A stretch of 5,024 nucleotides of DNA, taken from JBFLVQ01 sp040758525. Its GTDB lineage: Bacteria; Acidobacteriota; Blastocatellia; Chloracidobacteriales; JADJPF01. The notes beneath the pieces were generated by a model. The model saw only the letters and a program-made list of their open reading frames with translations, made no database searches and was not told the DNA's origin. The position numbers and the translations under genes were made by a program. Positions 1 through 5,024 of this stretch are shown piece after piece; positions within the stretch are counted from its first letter, which is position 1; each line of letters opens with the position of its first letter. The DNA lies in NCBI GenBank assembly GCA_040758525.1, contig JBFLVQ010000681.1, positions 1-5,024 on the forward strand, given 5' to 3'.

Positions 1-2
1 TT

Positions 3-7
3 GAGGT
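3..7 (+). promoter_or_regulatory. Shine-Dalgarno site of the S9 peptidase gene
   Basis: GAGGT lies 8 bases before the ATG at 16, an ideal spacing. It supports that ATG as the true start, in agreement with the signal peptide beginning there. Only 15 bases precede the gene in this window, so its promoter and any upstream operon partner cannot be seen. A TGA at 17-19 overlaps the ATG as ATGA, so an upstream gene could overlap it, but this cannot be tested here. Confidence 0.65.
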
Positions 8-15
8 CGTGATCA

Positions 16-2445
16 ATGAAAAGAATCAATCTTCATTCTATTATTGCTGTTATTGCTATTAGCAGTCTATTTACACCCTTGGCAAGCTTTGCACAACAGC
101 CAGCAAAATTCGAGTTGACGGTCGATAGCATTATGCGTGGACCGGATCTGATCGGTTATGATCCAACAGAAGTACGCTGGTCACAGGATAGCCAGCGAGT
201 CTATTTCCGTTGGAAACAGGCGGGCGAACCACGCCTCAAGGAACCGGATCTATATGTTGTTAACCGTGATGGTAGTGGATTACACAAGCTTTCTGAGGTG
301 GAGGCCAAACAGGCGCCCCCAGCTACAGGAGAGCTCTCCTTAGATAAACGTCTAACGGTCTTTGTCGAGAATAGTGATATCTATCTTTATGATCATACAA
401 AGAGTGAACGTCGCCAGATCACTGTAACTACTGAAGCAGAGAGTGATGCCCATTTCACCAGGGATCAAAAACATATCTATTTCACACGACAGAATAACCT
501 TTTCTTACTAGCACTCAATGGTGGATCGCTACGACAATTGACTGATATTCGTACGTCTGGGGCAGGGAATAGAAGTGCTGGTGGCGAAGAAGCGCAAAAG
601 GAGCGCGATGGTAGCAGCCAGCAGTTTATTAAGAAAGAGGAGCGTGAGTTGTTAGAATCGGTACGTGAGCTTGCCGAGCAACGTGAGCAGCAGGAGGCTA
701 AACGTAAGCAAGAGGAGAAGCGTAAGACTTTTAACTTACCGGCTGGGCAGACCGTGACTAATCTCAGCCTGTCTCCAGATAATAGTTATGTGATTGCCAC
801 AATGACACAGTCGGGTAATGCAAAAACTACCATTGTACCTAACTATGTTACTGAGACTGCTTATACAGAAGATATCCCTAGCCGTAACAAAGTTGGCGAT
901 CTACAAGCGCAAGTACGTATGGCAGTGATTGCCACACAGACTGGTGAACTCAAATGGATCGATCATGGGCAGCGTAGCGAATCTGTAACACAACAAGCAG
1001 GTAGTAATCAGCAATCGACTAAGCCTGATCAACAATCACCACGCGAGCGTGAAGTACAATTATTTGGCTTAAGATGGTCTGAAGATGGACAGCAGGCGGC
1101 GATAATGGCACGTGCTACTGATAACAAAGATCGTTGGATAATGCTGCTTGATCCAGCTACCAGTAAAACCACGGTATTAGATCAGATTCACGATGATGCC
1201 TGGGTAGATGGACCGGGTGCTTTTACGCTTGGTTGGCTGCCTGACAATAAGCATGTCTACTATCAATCAGAGCGGGATGGTTATGCACATCTTTACACTG
1301 TCTCGATACCAGGCGGCAAACCATCACAACTAACCACAGGTACATTTGAGGTTTCCAGTGTTACGATCTCCTCAGACAAGACCAAATTCTATTTTAGCTC
1401 AAGCGAAGTGAGTTTTGCTGAGCGCCATCTATACTCTATGCCTATTAATGGTGGAACACGTACACGTATCACTGCGCTACCAGGAAACAATGACACTAAC
1501 ATTTCACCTGATGACACAATGATCGCAATCGTACGTTCCTATAGTAATAAACCGCCTGAACTATATCTTGCTGCCAACCAGCCTATGGCTGAGGCAAAAC
1601 AGGTGACTACCTCTCCTATACCAGAGTTCTTCGGTTATAATTGGATTGATCCTCCGATAGTCACTTTTACTGCACGCGATGGTGCGAAGGTTTCTGCACG
1701 CCTTTACAAACCGGCGAATTTTAAGAAAGGCGGGCCGGCAGTACTTTTCGTGCATGGTGCAGGCTATCTGCAGAATGTACATAAGTGGTGGAGTTTTTAC
1801 TATCGAGAGTATATGTTCCATCACTTATTGATGGAGCGTGGTTATATTGTTTTAGATGTCGATTATAGAGGTTCAGCCGGATATGGGCGTGATTGGCGCA
1901 CAGGAATCTATCGTCATATGGGTGGCAAAGATCTCAGCGATCAAGTAGACGCAGTACGTTATTTAATCAGTGAACATGGTATCGATGCTAAGCGAGTAGG
2001 TATTTATGGTGGTAGTTATGGTGGTTTCATCACCTTAATGGCAATGTTTACTGAGCCAGAAGTCTTTGCTGCGGGAGCATCATTGCGGCCTGTGACAGAT
2101 TGGGCACACTATAATCATCCTTATACATCAAATATCCTTAATGTCCCACAAGAGGATAGTGAAGCGTACCGACGCAGTTCACCGATCTATTTTGCGGCAG
2201 GACTTAAAGGGGCATTGCTGATCTGTCATGGTATGGTAGATGTCAATGTACATTTTCAGGACACTGTACGATTAGCACAACGGTTGATCGAACTGCGCAA
2301 GGAGAATTGGGAGTTGGCAGTTTATCCGATAGAAGGTCATGGCTTTACACGTGCGACCAGTTGGGCCGATGAATATAAACGAATATTAAAACTTTTTGAA
2401 ACCAATCTAAGAAAAGAGGTCCCTAAGGGGAAAGTGCAAAAATGA
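16..2445 (+). CDS. Exported S9-family prolyl oligopeptidase-like serine peptidase
   Basis: This 809-residue protein is predicted to cleave peptides outside the cytoplasm. Residues 1-26 look like a Sec signal peptide: KR, a hydrophobic stretch, then a likely signal peptidase I cut after ASFA. About residues 30-560 form a beta-propeller with PD40/WD40-like blades (repeated LSPDN, WLPDNKHVYY, ISPDDT segments). The alpha/beta-hydrolase domain follows, with HGAG at 580-583, DYRGSAGYG at 616-624, nucleophile Ser667 in GGSYGG, Asp742 in HGMVDVN and His775 in EGHGF, so the triad is complete. The canonical DPP-IV Glu-Glu dipeptide-anchoring motif is not seen; the nearest segment reads HDDAWVDGPG (392-401). 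This argues for a DPP-like S9 peptidase of unknown specificity rather than true DPP-IV. Residues about 182-240 are a charged, probably coiled-coil insertion, and about 316-349 a Gln/Ser-rich linker. The length fits acidobacterial relatives as I know them. The family is certain; the substrate is unknown. Confidence 0.93.
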   Translation: MKRINLHSIIAVIAISSLFTPLASFAQQPAKFELTVDSIMRGPDLIGYDPTEVRWSQDSQRVYFRWKQAGEPRLKEPDLYVVNRDGSGLHKLSEVEAKQAPPATGELSLDKRLTVFVENSDIYLYDHTKSERRQITVTTEAESDAHFTRDQKHIYFTRQNNLFLLALNGGSLRQLTDIRTSGAGNRSAGGEEAQKERDGSSQQFIKKEERELLESVRELAEQREQQEAKRKQEEKRKTFNLPAGQTVTNLSLSPDNSYVIATMTQSGNAKTTIVPNYVTETAYTEDIPSRNKVGDLQAQVRMAVIATQTGELKWIDHGQRSESVTQQAGSNQQSTKPDQQSPREREVQLFGLRWSEDGQQAAIMARATDNKDRWIMLLDPATSKTTVLDQIHDDAWVDGPGAFTLGWLPDNKHVYYQSERDGYAHLYTVSIPGGKPSQLTTGTFEVSSVTISSDKTKFYFSSSEVSFAERHLYSMPINGGTRTRITALPGNNDTNISPDDTMIAIVRSYSNKPPELYLAANQPMAEAKQVTTSPIPEFFGYNWIDPPIVTFTARDGAKVSARLYKPANFKKGGPAVLFVHGAGYLQNVHKWWSFYYREYMFHHLLMERGYIVLDVDYRGSAGYGRDWRTGIYRHMGGKDLSDQVDAVRYLISEHGIDAKRVGIYGGSYGGFITLMAMFTEPEVFAAGASLRPVTDWAHYNHPYTSNILNVPQEDSEAYRRSSPIYFAAGLKGALLICHGMVDVNVHFQDTVRLAQRLIELRKENWELAVYPIEGHGFTRATSWADEYKRILKLFETNLRKEVPKGKVQK
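2425..2430 (+). promoter_or_regulatory. Probable ribosome binding site of the quinone oxidoreductase gene
   Basis: AAGGGG sits inside the last codons of the peptidase gene, 11 bases before the ATG at 2442, slightly long but usable. A GAGGT at 2416-2420 is too far away (21 bases). The site partly pairs with the CCC just before it (CCC-TAA-GGG), a very weak hairpin. Ribosomes finishing the upstream gene would cover and open this region, consistent with translational coupling. Confidence 0.45.
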
Positions 2446-3419
2446 GAGCGATACTGGTAGAAGAGGGAAGCGAACAGTTATATCTAGGTGAGGCAGATTT
2501 TCCACGGCCTAAAGAGACAGAGTTATTGGTGCGAGTAAAAGCGACTGCGCTAAATCGTGCAGACTTGCTACAGCGCAAAGGGCGCTATCCACCTCCGCCG
2601 GGTGCCTCAGCTATTTTAGGATTAGAAATGGCTGGGGTAGTTGAATGGGTAGGTCAACAAGTAGATGGCTGGCAAGTAGGAGAGCGTGTTTGTGCGCTCT
2701 TGCCAGGGGGTGGATATGCAGAATTGGTTGCCATTCCTGCTGAGATGGCAATGCGCATTCCGGAAAATCTCTCCTTTGAAGAGGCCGCTGCGATTCCCGA
2801 AGTCTTTCTTACCGCATATCTAGCGCTTTTTAAACTAGGTGATATAAAGCCTGGCTATAAAGTTCTTATACATGCTGGCGCCAGTGGAGTTGGTACAGCA
2901 GCAATTCAGTTAACGCGTGAGGCAGGAGCAAGCGCAATTGTGACAGCCAGCACCGCCCAGAAGCGAGAGGCTTGTCTTAAGTTAGGCGCTAGCTTAGCTA
3001 TCGATTATCAGGCCGGTCCCTTCGAGGCCAAAATTAAAGCGGCAACTACTGGGGAAGGGGTTAATATTATTCTTGATCCAGTGGGAGCGCCCTATTGGAG
3101 CCAAAACCTTGGCTGTCTTGCTACCGATGGACGCTTAATTCTTATTGCTACGATGAGTGGGGCAAGAGTAGCAGGACTAGATCTAAGCCAGATTTTACGG
3201 CGACGCCTGCAGATTATTGGCACAACCTTGCGCGCTCGCCCTGTTGCTGAGAAGATCGAACTAACAAAACAATTTGCCGAGTTTGCCCTACCACGTTTTA
3301 TAGATGGACGACTTGCGCCTGTGATCGATAAGATTTGGCCTTGGGAACAGGCTAGTGAGGCGCATGACTATATGGAGCAGAATCGTAATGTTGGTAAGAT
3401 TATCTTACGCGTCGCATAA
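2442..3419 (+). CDS. NAD(P)H-quinone oxidoreductase, PIG3 family (zinc-independent MDR)
   Basis: This 325-residue protein is a medium-chain dehydrogenase/reductase of the quinone oxidoreductase type, expected to reduce quinones or similar electrophiles with NADPH in the cytoplasm. The N-terminal GroES-like domain carries the family signature NRADLLQRKGRYPPPPG (38-54) followed by ILGLEMAG. The Rossmann domain has the nucleotide loop AGASGVG (145-151). Further PIG3-like segments are ILDPVGAPYW (about 210-219), DGRLILIATMSG (229-240) and RRRLQIIGTTLRARPVAEK (253-271). No zinc-ligand cysteine set of the alcohol dehydrogenases is present. The start at MRAILVEEG is the usual one for the family. Its ATG overlaps the peptidase stop as ATGA, so the two genes are probably one transcription unit. 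Human PIG3 (TP53I3) is a known family member; the native substrate of this bacterial enzyme is not readable from sequence. Confidence 0.93.
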   Translation: MRAILVEEGSEQLYLGEADFPRPKETELLVRVKATALNRADLLQRKGRYPPPPGASAILGLEMAGVVEWVGQQVDGWQVGERVCALLPGGGYAELVAIPAEMAMRIPENLSFEEAAAIPEVFLTAYLALFKLGDIKPGYKVLIHAGASGVGTAAIQLTREAGASAIVTASTAQKREACLKLGASLAIDYQAGPFEAKIKAATTGEGVNIILDPVGAPYWSQNLGCLATDGRLILIATMSGARVAGLDLSQILRRRLQIIGTTLRARPVAEKIELTKQFAEFALPRFIDGRLAPVIDKIWPWEQASEAHDYMEQNRNVGKIILRVA

Positions 3420-3425
3420 GCAAGA

Positions 3426-3447
3426 ATTTCACCAACAATGGTGAAAT
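3426..3447 (+). terminator. Hairpin downstream of the quinone oxidoreductase gene, possible terminator
   Basis: ATTTCACC (3426-3433) and GGTGAAAT (3440-3447) form a perfect 8-bp stem with a 6-base loop, beginning 7 bases after the stop codon. No U-tract follows directly, so it is not a textbook intrinsic terminator. Its place right after the stop, before a convergent gene, suggests 3' end formation or mRNA protection. Confidence 0.45.
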
Positions 3448-3463
3448 AGCTGCTAATATTTGT

Positions 3464-3497
3464 ATAGTCTAGGAATTTCACACAGTTCCTAGACTAT
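3464..3497. terminator. 12-bp inverted repeat between convergent genes, probable bidirectional terminator
   Basis: ATAGTCTAGGAA (3464-3475) and TTCCTAGACTAT (3486-3497) are perfect reverse complements around the 10-base loop TTTCACACAG. The repeat lies 44 bases after the plus-strand gene's stop and 11 bases past the end of the minus-strand gene, so it can fold in transcripts from both sides. Neither strand has a clear poly-U tail after the stem, which lowers confidence in Rho-independent action. A protein-binding palindrome is less likely given the distance from any promoter. Confidence 0.55.
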
Positions 3498-3508
3498 CAG
3501 CAAATCTG

Positions 3509-4768
3509 CTATAGGCTAAAATCGACTACAATAGCATCATGATCAGAAAGTGGTTGGCCTGCTACTGCTAGATTACCAATAACCTTTGGACCTGTAGCAG
3601 TAATATCCTGATAGTAGTACTCAGCTTGATCGGTAATTACCTCAAGATCTTTTGTAGCAAACCAGTCCAACTTAAATGAACATTTACCACCATGTGGTTT
3701 CAGTGACCATTCGACCAGAGAAAAACACCATTGTGGTATCCAATCACGCAGATTGGTATTTGTCTTAAGATCTTTTACACTGTAATGAACTGTCCCTTTG
3801 CCTAGTTCGTTACACTTTTCGTAATCGAATCCATATCTGTTAAGAAGGCGGAAGAGCTCTGCCTCTAGGTAGCGTTCTGGATAAGGGTAGTGGTTAGCAA
3901 TCACATGACCTACTCCCATCAATACTCTATACCAAAAACTGAAGAAAGCCTGAAAAGCACTACTCGAATTGTAGGTAGTGGTATTCCAATCACCAGCAAA
4001 TAGTATTGGCATTGTAAACGATGGCTGCAAAGATCTGATTATCTGGGCCATTTGATTATGTCTATGCGCCTGTGAAGAGAGCGCATCCAAATGTATACAG
4101 ACAGTACGTAGACGTTGTTGAGGAAAATTTATTGTAACAGCAAGCGCCTGTTGGCTTCCTATACGTTTCTCCTTTCCACGTAGCTTGTCTTTCCCATTAG
4201 GCAAAGTAATCGATTGTGGATCTTCAATCGGATAACGTGAAAGAATTGCATTTCCGTGTAGCGCGAGATCATTTTCTCCAATTGTCTCTGATTCAACACC
4301 ACTGCCTTTACATAGGTTTATGTAACAGGGTACAAAACAGTAGTTCATTCCTAGTGCAAGCGCCAATTCTCGTGCAACATTGCGATTATGTGAGCGCGCC
4401 ATACCGATATCGGTCTCTGTCAATAGTAATAGATCTGCTTTACTGATCAGATCGTGTGTTTTGAGCAATGTTAGTATTTCTTCAAAACAGATACCACGCT
4501 CAATATTCCAGGCAACAGCTCGATAGAATGGCTTCACCGTATTAGAACTTGCTGATGCACAACGATATTCGAAACTTTGCATCAATTGCTCGATATCTGA
4601 TTGCAGCCTTTGGTAGATACTGCTAGCTTGAAGCTCTCTGGTAGTACGGTAACTAGCCAATTCAGGAAAATAGCGTCGTAGGTTATGGGTTAAAATATGT
4701 TCTTGAATGGTAACCGGCTCTATCATCTGATCTTTTCCATTAAACATAATTATCGAGCTAGCTATCAT
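3509..4768 (-). CDS. Endonuclease/exonuclease/phosphatase (EEP) family metal-dependent hydrolase
   Basis: This 419-residue protein has the DNase I/AP endonuclease/sphingomyelinase-like EEP fold and should hydrolyse phosphodiester or phosphomonoester bonds with a divalent metal. The motifs appear in order and intact: WNIERG (Asn88), LLTETD (metal-binding Glu118), HGNAILS (171-177), HLD (His226, Asp228), GDWNT (Asp260, Asn262), KLDWF (Asp368) and SDH (Asp409, His410). There is no signal peptide, so it is likely cytoplasmic. An N-terminal extension of about 80 residues (FPELASYRTTREL and a helical stretch) precedes the fold, and about 105 residues separate GDWN from KLDWF. The ATG at 4768 follows an in-frame stop and has only a weak GAG upstream. 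An ATG at 4726 (residue 15, MIEPVT) has GGA 9 bases before it and is a credible alternative. Substrate (DNA, RNA, lipid or nucleotide) is undetermined. Confidence 0.88.
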   Translation of the reverse strand: MIASSIIMFNGKDQMIEPVTIQEHILTHNLRRYFPELASYRTTRELQASSIYQRLQSDIEQLMQSFEYRCASASSNTVKPFYRAVAWNIERGICFEEILTLLKTHDLISKADLLLLTETDIGMARSHNRNVARELALALGMNYCFVPCYINLCKGSGVESETIGENDLALHGNAILSRYPIEDPQSITLPNGKDKLRGKEKRIGSQQALAVTINFPQQRLRTVCIHLDALSSQAHRHNQMAQIIRSLQPSFTMPILFAGDWNTTTYNSSSAFQAFFSFWYRVLMGVGHVIANHYPYPERYLEAELFRLLNRYGFDYEKCNELGKGTVHYSVKDLKTNTNLRDWIPQWCFSLVEWSLKPHGGKCSFKLDWFATKDLEVITDQAEYYYQDITATGPKVIGNLAVAGQPLSDHDAIVVDFSL

Positions 4769-4773
4769 AGCTC
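4755..4773 (-). promoter_or_regulatory. Palindrome covering the annotated EEP start codon
   Basis: GAGCTA (4755-4760) and TAGCTC (4768-4773) are perfect reverse complements around a 7-base loop; an alternative nested fold pairs 4760-4764 with 4768-4772 around 3 bases. On the minus-strand mRNA this places the ATG (4766-4768) and the weak GAG upstream of it inside the structure. It may limit initiation at this ATG, or simply indicate that translation starts further in. The stem is short, so functional significance is uncertain. Confidence 0.3.
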
Positions 4774-4870
4774 AAATGTTACCAAAAGATTTTGCTAGAA
4801 AAGTTAGTAGGTATGCAAGAGAAAGAGGAAGTGATAGAGATCGTAAAAGCAGATAGCTGCTTTAATCGTT
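4769..4870. other. Intergenic gap upstream of the EEP gene
   Basis: These 102 bases separate two minus-strand genes. They hold a terminator-like hairpin near the upstream gene's stop and a run of 15 purines on the plus strand (4817-4831), which is pyrimidine-rich in the minus-strand transcript. I could not find a convincing -35/-10 pair for the EEP gene on the minus strand; the best -35-like hexamer, TTGCAT, has no good -10 at proper spacing. No RNA gene is seen. Confidence 0.6.
4846..4863 (-). terminator. Short hairpin after the partial CxxC protein gene, possible intrinsic terminator
   Basis: Read on the minus strand, AAAGCAG-CTAT-CTGCTTT forms a 7-bp stem with a 4-base loop, 7 bases after the TAG stop. 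The T-rich 3' arm runs into one more T, giving four Ts in all (TTTT). It resembles a weak intrinsic terminator, which would partly separate the EEP gene from the upstream gene. Confidence 0.45.
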
Positions 4871-5024
4871 CTATAGTTTTAATGACTCGATATAACTATT
4901 AATCCAGCTTAAGCCAAAACATTTACCACAAATAACAGATGCATTTTCGGTATTACCAACAATAAATTTTCCCGTTCCTTTACATTCTGGACAAGGCTTG
5001 GAATCTGGTGTTTGTTGAGGGAGT
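4871..5024 (-). CDS. 3' end of a gene for a CxxC-type putative zinc-binding protein (partial)
   Basis: The reverse strand is open from the window edge to a TAG at 4871-4873, giving the last 50 residues of a protein whose start lies outside the window. Two CxxC pairs are visible: CPEC within CPECKGTG, and CGKC, with 17 residues between the pairs, followed by a C-terminal tail rich in Ser, Ile and Leu. CPECKGTG matches the CxxCxGxG repeat of DnaJ-type zinc fingers, and the four cysteines could bind one zinc. A full DnaJ finger would need more such repeats, so this is more likely a small zinc-ribbon-like or DnaJ-finger-like protein. It lies on the same strand as the EEP gene, 102 bases upstream of it. 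I do not recognise the specific family. The reading frame is supported by the cysteine pattern rather than by length. Confidence 0.6.
   Translation of the reverse strand, partial: LPQQTPDSKPCPECKGTGKFIVGNTENASVICGKCFGLSWINSYIESLKL

Noticed and set aside
158..343. 61-codon plus-strand open frame inside the peptidase gene
   Set aside because: It lies in another frame within a region whose main frame encodes clear propeller blades; it has no family motif and no convincing ribosome site.
1561..1824. 87-codon minus-strand open frame opposite the peptidase gene
   Set aside because: It is antisense to the linker and the start of the catalytic domain. Its product has no recognisable domain, and the sense protein is strongly supported.
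3420..3508. Small RNA gene, attachment site or insertion-sequence remnant in the convergent gap
   Set aside because: The inverted repeats are explained more simply as transcript-end hairpins. There is no transposase fragment, flanking direct duplication, tRNA or promoter-like sequence.
4216..4446. 76-codon plus-strand open frame opposite the EEP gene
   Set aside because: It is antisense to the conserved TETD and HGNAILS motif region of the hydrolase and has no independent support.
4769..4830. Sigma70-like promoter for the EEP gene (TTGCAT on the minus strand)
   Set aside because: No acceptable -10 hexamer occurs at 15-18 bases from it; the match is no better than chance in AT-rich sequence.
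4910..5022. Alternative minus-strand reading frame at the right edge
   Set aside because: It is open for about 37 codons but has no motif, and it ends in the middle of the region where the other frame carries two CxxC pairs and reads on to its own stop.
1..5024. CRISPR array, tandem repeats, defence island or prophage
   Set aside because: There are no regularly spaced repeats, Cas, phage structural or toxin-antitoxin genes; the genes are ordinary enzymes.

Overview
This is a compact bacterial chromosomal window with three complete protein genes and the 3' end of a fourth. Base composition is moderate to slightly AT-leaning. The first gene encodes an exported S9-family serine peptidase of a type that I associate with Acidobacteriota: a Sec signal peptide, an IMRGPDLIGY-like opening, a charged helical insertion in the beta-propeller, and an AW rather than a Glu-Glu motif. 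A member of that phylum, perhaps of the Blastocatellia side given the modest GC, is my best guess. It is inference from one family resemblance; no rRNA or other marker is present.

Layout: positions 16-2445 (+) encode the S9 peptidase, and 2442-3419 (+) encode a PIG3-type NAD(P)H-quinone oxidoreductase. The two share an ATGA stop/start overlap, so they are very probably co-transcribed and translationally coupled. Positions 3420-3508 are an 89-base convergent intergenic region with two perfect inverted repeats (8-bp and 12-bp stems) that likely serve as bidirectional transcription end signals. Positions 3509-4768 (-) encode an endonuclease/exonuclease/phosphatase (EEP) fold hydrolase with its metal and catalytic motifs intact. 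Positions 4769-4870 are a 102-base gap with a short terminator-like hairpin and a palindrome over the EEP start codon. Positions 4871-5024 (-) carry the last 50 codons of a protein with two CxxC pairs, the first in a CPECKGTG context resembling DnaJ-type zinc-binding repeats.

The peptidase is predicted to act outside the cytoplasm on peptides, whereas the reductase and the EEP hydrolase have no signal peptide and should be cytoplasmic. No shared pathway is evident: the peptidase/reductase pair looks like an operon of convenience, and the minus-strand pair reads toward it. I see no mobile element, CRISPR array, RNA gene, prophage or defence system. This is mostly ordinary core or accessory metabolism, and the points worth a second look are modest: RNA structure in the intergenic regions, the EEP start, family-specific insertions, and GATC abundance.
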